A DNA stretch of 64,000 nucleotides from Ziziphus jujuba (lineage: Eukaryota > Streptophyta > Magnoliopsida > Rosales > Rhamnaceae): positions 13,599,001 to 13,663,000 of the forward strand of contig NC_083385.1 in the NCBI RefSeq assembly GCF_031755915.1, given 5' to 3'. Positions 10,351 to 22,410 of the stretch are shown here, in pieces. The translations under genes and the position numbers were made by a program. The notes under the pieces are model-generated. The model had not been told where the DNA came from, made no database searches, and worked only from the letters and a program-made list of their open reading frames with translations. Within the stretch, counting starts at the first letter, position 1. Every line of letters begins with the position of its first letter.

Positions 10351-12639
10351 TCAAGTACTCCAGCTAAAAGCAATTGGGCTTCCCACAATGTGCTTGCCAT
10401 CTGACCATTCAAGACGACCAAAGCTGTTTGAATCTGACGGCAATGAACCCACTGCAGTAAACGTTACGGTGCACCCTTTCTTCTCATTTACTTGGCTGAA
10501 ACTCAATGTCTCAGGCTCAACTGAGATCTTCACCGCTTGAGTCTCTGTTTTGATAGACACCTTGTACGTACCCGCTGAACCCACATTAGTCAGTGTCCGA
10601 CTGTACTTCACCACGGTGGGCCCACTGCTCTGGAAATTGACTGCAAATGAAGGGTAATTAAGATCCCCCACACTGTATTTTTTACTCGGGTCGCATGTGA
10701 ATTTTCTCCTCGCCAGGCCGCTAATCTGTGCGCCGGTGTATTTCAAAGCGCATAGGAAACCTAGGTAATCATTTACCGTTAAATCATAAACGAGTCCTGG
10801 ATATAAGGCCGATACGGGGTCCACGTGTCCAGAGCCGTGATCCAACGGTGTGGATGGTTTCCCAGTAGCTACGTCTCGTATACTCTGGCCGTTTTTGTAC
10901 GAGGTGTAAGCCGTGGTCATTAGAGCCGATCGAATAGCCGCCGGGCTCCACTCCGGATGAGCCGCCTTGAGAAGCGCCGCGAGCCCGCTCACATGTGGGC
11001 AAGACATCGACGTGCCGGAGATGATGTTGAAAGTCACGCGCCTACCATCGATGGACAAACCGGTGGGACCAACTTCTCCAGACCACCCTGCCAGGATGTT
11101 GACACCTGGCGCGATAATGTCGGGTTTCAGTATTTCCGGCGTGATTGAGTTCGGACCTCTCGAACTGAACGCCGCGACCACAGGCGATGGTTCTATCCCA
11201 ACTTTTGTCCCTTCGAAAACAACCGTAGCGGTCGGGTTCGGATCCGAAAACAAGTATTTCCTTATAGCCTCCCCAGATTTCTGACCCACCGTGGTGGCCG
11301 GCAAAAGATGTGCGTCTGCAACCAACTCTTCGCCGTTGGCGGCGGTGTTCGTCAACACCATCCCTACACCGCCCGCAGCTTTCACCACCGCTCCTTTCTG
11401 AACCCTAGCACTCACTCCTCGATCGCAAAGAACGATTTTTCCGGCAACTTTTTCGGGTATCAAAGTGTCCATCATGCATAGATTTCCATTCGTAGCATTA
11501 CTAGCGTTGCCGGCATAGATGATAGGCAACAGCGATCCAGGTAAGGCATTGCCTCGGAACAGCGAGACGCCTGAGTAGTTTTGGCCGTTACCGAGGGTGA
11601 CGTAAGCCGGGAAGTCACGATCTATTGTGCCAGCTCCTACGGTAGTGATCCATGGTGCCAAATTGGAAAGACTGTACGGACTGGGACCCGCATTCCCGGC
11701 GGAGCAAGAGACCAAGATTCCCTTCTCCATCGCCGCGAAAGCTCCAATGGCGACGCTGTCTTTGTAATAATCGGACATTCCACCACCAAGCGACATCGAG
11801 AGGACATTGACGTTGTCGTCGATGGCTTTATCCATGGCCATCAAGATATCTGTACTGAAACAGCCTCCGAGCCAGCACACCTTGTAGATGGCGACTCTAG
11901 CTCGCGGTGCCATTCCACGCGCTGTTCCTTGCGCGTAGCCAAATAGGCTCGCTCCTTCCACAACCGATCCAGCTGCCGTAGTTGCAGTGTGAGTCCCATG
12001 GCCATCGTCATCCCTCGGGGACTTCGACTCCCTAGTCACATCGATCGGACCCAACGTTGTCTCGTAGCCTTTGGCAAAATACCTTGCTCCGATTAGTTTC
12101 CGATTGCAATTTGAGGCGGTGAAATTCGTCCCTTCTTCGCACGTGCCGTTCCAGCTACTCGGCACGGGTCCGAATCCGGTGTCGTCGAAGCTCTTGCTCT
12201 CGGGCCAAACACCGGTATCTAAAACGCCCACAATTACATCGCTGGCTCCAGCGGTGGACTCGATAAGCAGTTGATTCGCTTTATCGAGTCCGAGGAAAGC
12301 AGGGGTCCGAGTAGTATGGAGTTCGTATTTTACTTCGGGTAACACGGATAGAACTCCAGGTTGACCTTCGAGGGACTGAGCTTCCTCGGCCGTTAGGCTC
12401 GTGGAAAAACCGTGGATGACATTGTTGTATATATACAGCATTTCGGCCGAGTCAGATACCGATCTGAGAGACGAGTCGTACCAGTGCGAGTGGTGTTCGA
12501 AACTGGCCGGCATATCGGATTTTGCCATGTGGACGATGTAAGTCTTTCTCTGATTCGTTTCCTTCGTCTCCGCCATTGCCATGGAGACGTGGCAGAGAAC
12601 CAAGAGAACAGAAACCAGAAGAAAATGAAACTTGGTCAT
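10351..12639 (-). CDS. SBT1.7: Subtilisin-like serine protease, SBT1.7 type
   Basis: Intronless gene for a complete 762-aa subtilase, the normal size and structure for plant SBT1 genes. In order: a signal peptide (about residues 1-23), an I9 inhibitory prodomain (about 33-108, TYIVHMAKS...), and the S8 catalytic domain starting near the TTRTPAFLGL junction. Asp141 (VLDTGVWPES), His214 (DDGHGTHT), Asn316 of the oxyanion hole (SAGNAGPS) and Ser544 (SGTSMSCPHVSG) are all present. A PA domain is inserted at about 360-470 and a fibronectin-III-like domain follows at the C-terminus. Overall it closely resembles Arabidopsis SBT1.7/ARA12, an apoplastic protease involved in seed-coat mucilage release through control of pectin methylesterase. 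The family is secreted and self-processed. The coding part is GC-richer than its surroundings, as is common for these genes. Orthology rather than paralogy needs a tree. Confidence 0.95.
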   Translation of the reverse strand: MTKFHFLLVSVLLVLCHVSMAMAETKETNQRKTYIVHMAKSDMPASFEHHSHWYDSSLRSVSDSAEMLYIYNNVIHGFSTSLTAEEAQSLEGQPGVLSVLPEVKYELHTTRTPAFLGLDKANQLLIESTAGASDVIVGVLDTGVWPESKSFDDTGFGPVPSSWNGTCEEGTNFTASNCNRKLIGARYFAKGYETTLGPIDVTRESKSPRDDDGHGTHTATTAAGSVVEGASLFGYAQGTARGMAPRARVAIYKVCWLGGCFSTDILMAMDKAIDDNVNVLSMSLGGGMSDYYKDSVAIGAFAAMEKGILVSCSAGNAGPSPYSLSNLAPWITTVGAGTIDRDFPAYVTLGNGQNYSGVSLFRGNALPGSLLPIIYAGNASNATNGNLCMMDTLIPEKVAGKIVLCDRGVSARVQKGAVVKAAGGVGMVLTNTAANGEELVADAHLLPATTVGQKSGEAIRKYLFSDPNPTATVVFEGTKVGIEPSPVVAAFSSRGPNSITPEILKPDIIAPGVNILAGWSGEVGPTGLSIDGRRVTFNIISGTSMSCPHVSGLAALLKAAHPEWSPAAIRSALMTTAYTSYKNGQSIRDVATGKPSTPLDHGSGHVDPVSALYPGLVYDLTVNDYLGFLCALKYTGAQISGLARRKFTCDPSKKYSVGDLNYPSFAVNFQSSGPTVVKYSRTLTNVGSAGTYKVSIKTETQAVKISVEPETLSFSQVNEKKGCTVTFTAVGSLPSDSNSFGRLEWSDGKHIVGSPIAFSWST

Positions 12640-12896
12640 GTTGATTAGTTTGTTTTCCCTCCCTTCCTTCCTTCGCTCCCTCTTTTAATTGAAAAAAAAA
12701 AAAATGGCGAACAGCTGGAAGTGAAAAAACACTAAAGAGACGAAGAAGAGCAGGGACGGTGGGTAGTTGTCTGATGCTTTTCTCAATGATTGTTGTGTTG
12801 AGACAAAAGAAGGAAGAGAGCAAGTGGAAACAGCATTAGTGCTTAGAAGGTGATCAGGATTTCACGATTGGATCAGAAGAAATGCTAAGCTTTCCT

Positions 12897-12902
12897 CACG
12901 TG
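12897..12902. promoter_or_regulatory. G-box upstream of the subtilase
   Basis: CACGTG about 260 bp upstream of the subtilase start codon. It is a palindromic bZIP/bHLH binding core. A single copy, so only suggestive. Confidence 0.3.
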
Positions 12903-14671
12903 CATACAGGCTTTTAAAACCATTTGTGGCTTTAATTTCCTTTTTTTTTTTTAAAACTCAGATTCTTTGAATTTCTTCCAGCAATGCAGAGCCTTTTTTG
13001 TTTTCTTTACTTTCGTTTTCTTTTTCTTTTCTTCCCCCACCCTCTTTTACATATTGTGGGATCCACCTTAACCAAAATCTTTGAATTCTCTGTTGTAATT
13101 AGCTTTGCAAATTTTCGTATTAGATTTGATGGTAGTATGAAAGATGGTGGAAAAATTTTTCAAGTTCATTATTATTAATATTTGTACGTGTATTTTTATT
13201 TGTTCACGGGTATGTGTCCTTATTAATAATTAGCAGTATAATTATATTTCTAAAATTGGTGGATGAGTTTTATTACCGGAGGTTCTACCTGCCAACAAAC
13301 CTAAAATTAATTTTTTATTAAACAGAAAAAAAAAAAAAGCAAAAAACAAAATATCATCGAGTCACGGGTTTATTTCAGTAAAGGGAAAGTTCCAATGTTA
13401 AACGAGAAGAGGATTAGATTTTGTATCCTAGTTCTGAGGTTTGGGTTAGTGGGGCCAAGGATCACGTGCAACCATTGGACGGCGAGATTGGATTAGTATT
13501 AAACTAAGTTATAAAGCGTCAGATTTAAGTTCTTTTGATTATGTAATTAGTCTCCATCGTGTAGAAACATGTCGTTTTTCTTTGCTTCCTGTCGCTTTCC
13601 ATCAACCCCCAATCATGTTTTTTGTTGTTTAAGTTTTACACTCAAACTAAAGTGTGAATTTTTTTTGTGACTGCTTATATGGTCCTGAGTACTATTACAT
13701 GTGATGTACCTGCATCGATCTCGTGCATCGGTTTTGGAAATTTGGAAACTGAAACTCTTTGTTTGATCTTTGCAGTCTTCCTAAAAATATATGATTGAAT
13801 TGAACCCTGCCTCTGTGCATAATTCGGATTGCCTATCAATTTTGATATTAGTGTCTTTTTTTTTTTTTTTTTTTGTTAGGTAGATAATTTCAATATTGCA
13901 GGTAGAAGAGTTTTGAAATTTTTGACATTTGTCACCAATTTTATGACTTAAATAGTTTTATTTTGTCTTTTATTACAATTATTCTCAACTAAATATGCAA
14001 GAATGGATTGACTATATGGACAATAAATTTTCTTCAAAATAATTCTCATTTTAGCCAATTTTTGGATTCCTTCTTTAAGATTGATTGGGGTTTAAAATAT
14101 TTAACTATGTGTTTTCATGGGTTTTAATTGAATTGTGATAAGGAAGGACATTTTCGGTGCAGTATATATGAATGGGTTATGGGTGTCACTGATAAGGCTG
14201 ACATAAAAGCATGAACTCATTTATAATAAAATTATAATATATATTAATATGTATAACGTGAGCGTGATGAATTATGGTGCATTTCCCTTCATACTTTATG
14301 GTTCATTTGTCTCCAGTAGGTTAGACAAAAATATGGCAACAACATACGAATTCAACACTGCCATCCGTGACTTAGCTATAGTATTTAAATGAATTCTATT
14401 TCCTGCCAACTTTTAGCAGCTGGCACTGTTGCCTTCTGTAATTAATTGCATAGAAAAGTAAAACAACAATTATATACAAATACATTTTCTTTTTGCATTT
14501 AATTATTCTTTCTAAATTTTCAACCATACAATTTCAAGATTGGGTTTTATTTTATTTTTTGAAAAACGATCGTTGAAGAAAAAAGTTTACTTTAAACGAA
14601 CTACATATAATATATTTAATGTTAGACGTGGAGAATAATTAAGCTAGACGATATCATGTATACATATTATC

Positions 14672-14715
<44 letters not shown>

Positions 14716-17586
14716 GGAGAAAAAGGAGATAATGATTGATAATTATGTCTTATACCATATATCCACAGCTCGTGAACCTGAAGGGAAACAAATACCAATA
14801 TATATATATATATCCATAGGGTCTAGCTGGCTCCAAAGTTAGCTTTCATGAAGTAGCTATAGCCAGCAAGTTAGACTAATCTCATCCTCACCCGAAGCAG
14901 ACAAATTATTGCAAGTTGGCAAACACAAAAAGCATAATGGAAGAGGGGCCTCTAAGCAATGAAACTTCAATTTTATTGGATACTTTGGAGGTGTGAGGAA
15001 GGAATTTGGTGTAGTACATTAGTAAAACTCAAAGCACTGGATCCAATTTTCAACATTAATCAGTACCTTATGTCCAGGAGATTTCAGCATCTAATTAACT
15101 AGTTTGATTTGATGGCAATTTGCATCTTCTCTCACCAAAATCATGATTTTGTTGTTCTTAATGTATTTCAGTTAATAATTTGGTTGGGAATTTTGTCAAA
15201 TATATTTAGTACAATTAGTTTTGTATAGCAATCATTGGCGTTTAGCTTGAATTATATGCAAGTTGAAGAAACTTTTCGGATAATATTTAAAGTGATATGG
15301 CACAAGAAGGTGAAGCAAGTGTAGGAAATCGAATTACGCATAACCTTGTGGGTCCGAGATTGTGAGTTCAACACTTGGCAAGCTTCGTACTAGCCCTGTG
15401 TGCACTCCATCATAGAAAATTCTGTGGAGGAAGGGCTACGAGGATTATAGATCGCTAGTTTGGATAATCTTGTGGCGGAAGGCGAGGGCTATGGATCGCT
15501 AGTTTGAACTCTTGAGTTTTCTGGACTAATGGTTCATACCAAAAGCTCTTTTTAATTAAATGGGGGTTGGTGAATGCTGTGTATAATTTTCGGAATTTTC
15601 AGAGGCTTAATGACTTAATCAGCTAGATGTTAACTTCTATATATTTTTGGAACATAAATTCCATAAAAGAAAAGAAGATTGAAAACAAATAATTCAAATA
15701 CTCTGATGTTTTACTCTTTTTTTTTTTTTTGTATTTTTAATAAATAAAAAAAATAATTTATTTTTCTTTCTTTAATAAAATCCAAAACTCGAAACATAAT
15801 ATGAGTGTTTTTACTTGACAATCGATCCTTCCAAAGTTTATGTTATTTCATCCAAATTGTGCGACTATTTTTAAGTAGTTTTGTCTTAAAAGGGACTCTT
15901 TAGATGACAAATGTCATCCTTCTTGGAAGAAAAGAGATAACAAAGAAAAGATCATTAGATTGGAATTTTCGCATGTCCTTTTTCAGCTAATCCTAATCCC
16001 TTTACATGCAAAGTGAAAGATGACATAACAATCTAAAGCTTAAAGGCTGAGGGATTTAATCAATTAAAAGAACAATAGTAATAACTGAAAAAGAAAAAGA
16101 AAAAAGAACTCCCCATCTACATAATAGTGACTGTAGTAGCATTGATTGATTTTTGGACTGTGAAGTCTGTGATGGACTTTTGAAGCTGCTCCACGTTAGT
16201 ATTCGTTGACGTCGCGACACAAGGCACATGCTAATGCCTGTGGCATTATTTTTTCAAATACCCAATTTATTAATGTTGCAGTTATTCAATATTTATCAAA
16301 TATTGTAATAAATAATGTATAAATATTTAATTTGAATATATTTAGTTTATATTTATTTATATTTTGATATATATATAAATATATATAATATTAATTAATA
16401 ATATATTTATAGATTTTTTTAATAAATAAATTTAATAAATATTGGAGTGTTTATAGTTATTGTTATCCAATTTATAACATTATTTTAGTAAAAAAAATTA
16501 ATTTTAAAAATAATGTTAGAAGTATTAAAAAAGTTTCTAATATGTTTATCAATGACGAGATGCTATATTGGATTGTATCTTAGCGTCACTTATTTTTTTG
16601 AACTTAAATATTTATATTTAGATTATATTAATTTGTTAGCCAATAACATAGCATACCACTTTATTTATTTTGATACTTCTAATATTACTCATATTTTAAT
16701 AAAAAATAGTGATACAACCTACTAACAAAACTACGGTTTTTTCTCATAGATATATCCATACCGTTCCAATCCCTCACTGGAATATTAAAACATATTATGT
16801 ATAGTTCTTTAAACAGATTTAGCACCAAATTATATGTTGAGTAATGTGAACGAAATGGTTTTTAAATTCGCAACGTATCATATGAGAGACACTAGATTGA
16901 TTACTAAGCTATCCCTTTAATGAAACTTATATACCGTGTAGTAGCTAGCTTGATCAACGTACATACAACATTATCCGATTATTGGAAAATGTGGAAAAGT
17001 ATTTTCCAAAGAATAAAGTTATATCTTCATATATATACCCCAAAAAAAAAAAAAAGTTAAAATCTTTATATGGTTGATAAAATTCCTTGTGGGTCCTCAA
17101 CACTTAAAAAGAAAAAAAAAAAATCAAATTTTGGCTTAAATCAAAGATATTGAATGCGATCCAATAACATTATCCAACTTTTTTCAAACTTTTTGAACAA
17201 AATGGGGGTACATTCATGAGAGAATGCATGTGCTCAGCAGCCGTGTGATACATGCAGTTAGACACGATCTGAAAGGCTGCAAACATTAGACTCCTCTTGA
17301 TACGGAAGCTGATCAAAGGGCCACATATATTAATTTCGGTCTTCTTTTTCCAACGGCTATCATCTCATAATTTCCTGTTTACATTCCAACTAAATGCATA
17401 AATGTCCACAAGGTGTGTCAAACACACGAAAATGTGAAAATTTTTATAAAGTGTTTGAGCATAATGTGAGACCCCATGACATCCAATAATGGAAGCACTT
17501 TCGTGCTCGTGGGTTCTTTAAAAAGTTTATATACATGTAGGATCAAATTCAATACCAAATATATATATATAGAACGTCTATCATGA
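12903..17586. other. Long AT-rich intergenic region
   Basis: About 4.7 kb without a supported gene. It contains a CA/(AT)n microsatellite near 14670-14711, poly-T near 13855 and 15718, and a mildly repetitive stretch near 15300-15560 where 'GGATCGCTAGTTTG'-like sequence occurs twice. This last could be an old transposon remnant, but no ends or duplications are seen. Confidence 0.5.
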
Positions 17587-17706
17587 GGGACGTCTGTATG
17601 GGTTATATGCGAATTAAATATGTGATGAAATTCCCTGCCTTTTGATTTGTACATCTGGCATTAATGGTGGAGATTGAATTGCAATTCTCACGTGAGATGT
17701 TTGGCC
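17587..17706 (+). repeat. Left terminal inverted repeat of FAR1-type MULE
   Basis: Matches the reverse complement of 27052-27168 over about 115 bp with mismatches. Conserved blocks include GGGTTATATGCG and TCTCACGTGAGA near the two ends of the repeat. Confidence 0.85.
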
Positions 17707-17958
17707 AAAGCTTCCCTTCCCATTCACACATTTCTCTTCTCTTCCCTTCGCACAGTGGCAGCAACGTTGAGCCACTTCCACCCACCGTGCCAGCGATGTT
17801 GAGCCACCACCATCTCCAGTTTGCACGTGACGTTGAGCCATCACCATTCTCCGCTGCTTCCACCGGACAGAAAATCCCATATTGTCCGTTGCTTCCACCA
17901 TCTAGGGATTGGGTCAAATCTGGAACTTCAATTGAATCGGGGTAGTTTTTGTTTGCTT

Positions 17959-18935
17959 TTGCTGGAAGAGAAATGGGATTTTAGTCGATTGTATTTGTCT
18001 AAATTGAAGTATTTACATTTCTTGAACCTTTTTTAAAATTTTATTTTAAATTTTTCTACATTTTGCGACTTAGTAGAAATTGAAGTATTTGTCTGAATTG
18101 CTTTTGAAATCCCATTTGCTGGAAGAGAAATGGGATTTTAGTCGGTTGTGTTGATGTTGAATTTTCGTGTTATTCTGAATCTGATTGTTCTTCTCTTCTA
18201 CATTTGCTTTCGCATCAGTGCTTGCTTGGTTGTGAGATAGACATTAACTGGAGCTTCTTATGAACATGTGCAAGATGTTTTTTTTATTTTTATTTTTTTA
18301 TTTTATTTTATTTTTATATAGGTTAGAGCTAGTTTTAGTGCACTTTTCACTATGTTAAGCTACAAGGAACTACACGAATGCTAAAAAGAATAAATGGCTT
18401 TTTTGATGTATGTTTTGTTCAAGTAGGCTGATTATGAGTAAAGAGTACTAGAAACAAAACAAAAAAGCTTTCTTTTTTATTTTTGAGTTTGAGCCATTGA
18501 TCTTGCTTTTGCATGCAGATCGGTTTGCTCATAGTGATGTCCAATATTTTTGAAACAATTATCTTTGATTGTTCCTAGTTATATCCAATATTTGTGAAAC
18601 AATTATCGTTGGTTGTTACTATTTTTCCAAGTCGGCAGTCCACTTTAGCTCTTATCATCATTTTGAAGTTTCCTATATGGTTCATTTTGGTTCTACCAAG
18701 GATTGGATTTGGTACATCTAAATATTATTTATGGCTGCCTTGATGTGGTTCTCTTTAGAGCATCTTCAATGCTATTTGCTACTCTAGAAAGCAATTGTGA
18801 ATAATCGATACAAATATCTATGGCTGCCTTTATATGGTTCTCTTAGACTACAAAGCATACGTGAAAGCATATGTGAAAGCATGTAAATACTATCTATGGG
18901 TGCCTTTGTATGGTTCTCTTAGACTACTTTGCATG
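17959..18935. repeat. Short internal direct duplications in the left arm
   Basis: Three sets of diverged direct repeats are visible. GCTGGAAGAGAAATGGGATT occurs at about 17961 and 18119. A roughly 53-bp unit with 'TCCAATATTT.TGAAACAATT' occurs at about 18540 and 18585. A unit containing 'ATGGCTGCCTT.ATATGGTTCTCTTAGACTAC' occurs about three times between 18732 and 18930. No coding function is seen. Confidence 0.6.
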
Positions 18936-19132
18936 CCATGCAATTCTCTCATTCTAAACATCTATGTTTACATTATAGTGATATAAGCGATATAAATATC
19001 ACAAACGAAACATGAATGTTTTATTTTTTATTTTGTTTTAGTTTTTTGATATATGTCGTTTGGCTTTTGATAGCTTATTAAATCCTACATTGTATTCTTT
19101 AGAAGTCAAAGGTTGAGATTAGTTGTGTAAGC

Positions 19133-19600
19133 ATGTCAACAAGTACTAGTGATGTTCAACCGATCCGGATGTGTTCATGTGGGCAATATATGCATTTAAA
19201 ATCATCAAGGACATATAAGAACCCAAATCGTCAATTTTGGAAATGCTTAGATGAAGAACATGTCGTATATAATTGTTGGAGTGTTTAATTTTCACTTGTT
19301 TTCGCTTATAAAATAATTAAATTATAGATGTTTACTTGACACAGGAAAAAAGATGTGGTAAATTCATTTAGGCAAAAGAAGGGGAAGCTAAACTAGATAA
19401 AATAGATATACTTATCGGTGAAGTTCATCATTTATCTATCCAAGTGGAGAAATCTAATAATATGCTTGAAGCAATTCAGAAAAATACTAAGACGAGCGAC
19501 CAATATGATGTTAAGACTTTTAAGCAACCGATATGACGTTAAGACTTTTATAGTTCTTGTAATTTTATTATTTATTTTCTTTAAAATGTTTGCCTGGTGA
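19133..19600 (+). pseudogene. GRF-type zinc-finger protein (MULE companion), decayed
   Basis: From the ATG at 19133 a 51-codon frame encodes a GRF-like zinc finger: MCSCGQYM, then YKNPNRQFWKC, then YNCW, giving the C-x-C-G...NP.R.FW.C...C.W spacing. It stops at 19288. Further downstream (about 19345-19600) lies a coiled-coil-like segment (KLDKIDILIGEVHHLSIQVE) followed by a hydrophobic C-terminal stretch (FIVLVILLFIFFKMF). This is the usual zinc finger / coiled coil / membrane-anchor order of plant GRF proteins carried by transposons. The second part contains stop codons and a duplicated 'YDVKTF' block with a frameshift, so the gene is broken. An intron with GT-AG ends could separate the two parts. 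Function of these companion proteins is not established. Confidence 0.65.
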
Positions 19601-20058
19601 TATAGTCAAGTAATGTATGTGTCTGTTTGGTTGGTAAACTAAGTATGTACAAAACTCTACAATGTGCTTGTTAAGCACAATATGTATCCTATGTGCTTTT
19701 GCTTACTTCTTATGTATAGGTTGCTGTTGAAATTTCCTTCATGGAAGCTGTTTTGGCACGCACACAAACTGTGAAATTTCAACCAATTTGGCAGTGGTTT
19801 AATAGTGTTTGATTAAAAAATTGCTTTTTAATTTACTCTCGTTCCATATTTGTAGAAGCTTTGTTCTAAGTGCAGCTGTCAGTAACCATGTGTTTGTTAA
19901 TTCCTAAGACAATAGCAGTAGCACCTTATGTTGTGAATGACAGTGGAGCTTCGTTCTGTCAATACCCCAATAACTAATATGCTTCTTAGAAGTTGACTTT
20001 GTAGTATTCTTGTCTTCTCCTTTACTTCCTAACTTATTTCTATATTATTTACAAGTCT

Positions 20059-20136
20059 GCCTTATGGGAGCTTGATTCTGATTACTATCTTCATGTATCT
20101 GGGATTGGAGATGACATTTTTCTTGAAATGTGGTAA
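20059..20136 (+). pseudogene. Fragment similar to SAC-domain phosphoinositide phosphatase
   Basis: A 25-codon stretch encodes ALWELDSDYYLHVSGIGDD followed by a few residues and a stop. The motif resembles the 'LWELDSDYYLHV' region of plant SAC phosphatases. It lies alone, without the catalytic C-x5-R-T/S part, inside the FAR1-type MULE, and is best explained as a captured exon piece. Assignment is from recall of the motif and is tentative. Confidence 0.45.
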
Positions 20137-20261
20137 AAGCTTCTGGTTCCAATTACAAGCCATTTTGTGCATATTCATATAGAGGAGGGTCGAAAGTTTA
20201 ACATATCAATCTATGTTTGTTTTTTAACAAAAAATATTTGTTTCTGTACAGTTCAAATGAT

Positions 20262-20930
20262 AATGCGAAGCATGAAGGAATGGTTGGAATCATTAATGGC
20301 AACGAACAAGGCAATTAAATTGGAACCATTAATGGCAAAAGCATACTACGTAAAGGGTAAGTATGTTGCACACTATAGTCCAGTTATGTAAATATTAATT
20401 TATGATGATATGTGCTGGTTGTAATTTGTAAATCTTCATTTGATATTCAGGGTGTGTAATTCACGAGCAACCAAATTTATGCTGCTGATTTCACCTAAGT
20501 TATCATATTTATTTACTGTTAGTGTCGTTACATCCCAAACCTTGACAACCTTTTTTCCAAGTTTTTATCATATTCGTTTTTCATACTAATGCTACAATCT
20601 ATCTGCACATCGCTTTTTGCCATTATCAATGCAGTTTTTTATATGTTTAAGGTTTTTGCCATTATCCACTCCTAGTGCATTTTGTTTTGCATGCTCAAAT
20701 CTCTTCATCTATCATTTATGTATTTGACATATGTGCCTTCGCAAATGCTTGTTTCTGCTTTTTCCTATAAATGGACTTGTTCCCCAAAAAAATATATATA
20801 ATAATAAATTTTCTTCTTGCAATTATGGTTATAGCTCTGCCTGCATCAAGCTTGAGGAATATCAAATTGCTAAGGTAGCCTTGGAAACAGGTGCTTCTTA
20901 GGCACCAGGAGATGCAAGATTCACTAATGT
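20262..20930 (+). pseudogene. SGT1: Captured fragments of SGT1 (TPR domain)
   Basis: Two exon-like pieces in the right order. The first, at 20262-20356, encodes ATNKAIKLEPLMAKAYYVKG and ends at a good donor (GTAAGT). The second, at about 20835-20930, encodes SACIKLEEYQIAKVALETGA, then S, an in-frame TAG, and APGDARFTN. Together they match the third TPR repeat region of SGT1, the co-chaperone of HSP90 and SKP1 in plant immunity. The intron between them seems kept, so capture was from genomic DNA. The stop codon, the damaged acceptor (the exon frame does not join cleanly) and the absence of the CS and SGS domains make this a dead fragment. The sequence just downstream (20940-21175) has an open frame that I do not recognise. 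Confidence 0.7.
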
Positions 20931-22039
20931 GCTTCTTTTTGTGCAGTTCAAACGTTGCCAGGGCCATGGCAGGTCATGCTTAAAGAAGCATATGGCTCTT
21001 AAGCTTGTGCTTGTGCAAGCTGACACTTTGAAGTGCAGATTGATTAATCTGGAGGAAATGCACCATATGAACCATATGATGTTTGAGCACATTGCAGTTG
21101 TTAGCCTTCATACTAGTGACATTGTGACTGCTGAAGCAAGTTGGTTGTTGAATTGTACCATGAACATGTTTTAAATGTACCAGAAAAGAACATAATGATA
21201 ACAAATGTTGCAAAATGATTGGATTGAAATTGTTGTAACTCACTAGCTTTTAAATTGTAACTTGGATGTTTGTGCTGTAACAATTTACTGAAAGTTAAGT
21301 TCAATAAATAGTTGTTCAATTTGTATTCTTTTTGTCTTTCCATTTTTTTTTTCCCAAAAGATGTGTACTGCTAGATAACCAACAAGAATGCATTGTTGGC
21401 ATGCCTATAAATAACAGCAGAAAGTTTATTAAAGCATGCTCTACTCGATGGATTTTAACCAATTTACAAGGTACAATAAGATCAACAGCTTTGGATTAAA
21501 TGTGATATGCATTAAGATATGTGTCTGCTATATGTATACAAATGAATGTTGATCCATCAAATCACACATATTTTATTTTTGAAAGGAATATAATCATAGA
21601 AAATGTATGTATATATGAGGACAGGAAATACTACAGCCCAGTTATGCACATTATTTAAGGGGTACATAAATGCAGTATTGCAAAATCATCATTTTGATTA
21701 TACAATCATTTTACAGATGAAAATAAATGTTTACACCATCATGACTATATGATCTACATCTCATTTATCATCTACAAACCCATTTATTTTTTACTTGCTT
21801 TGATAATCCACATTCTGGCCCATTCCTTGCTATTGGATTGACATTCCCAATCCATCCAAAAGTTGTCCCATCTGTCAAAACTCAATTTGGTTCTTATCAC
21901 CAAATTATCACCAAATTGAAACAGAACACATTGAGGAATAAGAAAATTTGATGACCAAAATGTTGTCTACTTCTACATACTTATGATGGAGATTTTGAGC
22001 ACAAAATCCGTGGAACAAGACTAAAGAGCCCCATTTGCA

Positions 22040-22410
22040 TAGCTCATACCAGCATGAACAGCAAACCAGCAGAAACATGCATAAAAAATAAAAATAAAAA
22101 TTGTAAAACAGCATGAAGTAATGGCTTGGAAAAAACAGCAAACCAGTAGGAATAGAAAACCAGCAGAAATATGTATAGAAAAAAAAAAAAAGCAAACCAG
22201 CAAAAACATGCATAAAAAAAAAAACAGCAAACCAGCAGAAACATGCATTAAAAAGAAAAAAAGAAAAAAGAAGAAGCAAACCAGCAGGAATAGCAAACCA
22301 GCAGAAAATGCATAAAAAAAAATAGCAAACCAACAGAAATATACGTTAAAAAAAAAAAGCAAACCAGCAGGAACTAATTGGTTGGAAAAGCAGCAAACCA
22401 ACAAACGAGC
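22040..22410. repeat. Irregular minisatellite of AGCAAACCAGCAG units
   Basis: About ten copies of AGCAAACCAGCAG, usually followed by AAACATGCATAAAAAA, are spaced 15-50 bp apart. Two further copies lie at about 22610 and 22660. It sits about 750 bp beyond the 3' end of the FAR1-type transposase. Open frames across it (Leu/Phe/Cys/Trp-rich on the minus strand) are repeat artefacts. Confidence 0.8.

Noticed and set aside
15297..15560. Possible tRNA-derived SINE (GTGGGTCCGAGATTGTGAGTTCAAC resembles a box B)
   Set aside because: No convincing box A at the right distance, no poly-A tail with target duplication, and only weak motif similarity.
16830..16920. Degenerate tRNA-like stretch ending CTAAGCTATCCC
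   Set aside because: It does not fold into a cloverleaf by eye and lacks a proper T-loop. At best an old SINE scrap.
21908..22404. Cys/Trp/Phe-rich minus-strand frames up to 141 codons
   Set aside because: They arise from the AGCAAACCAGCAG minisatellite and A-tracts.
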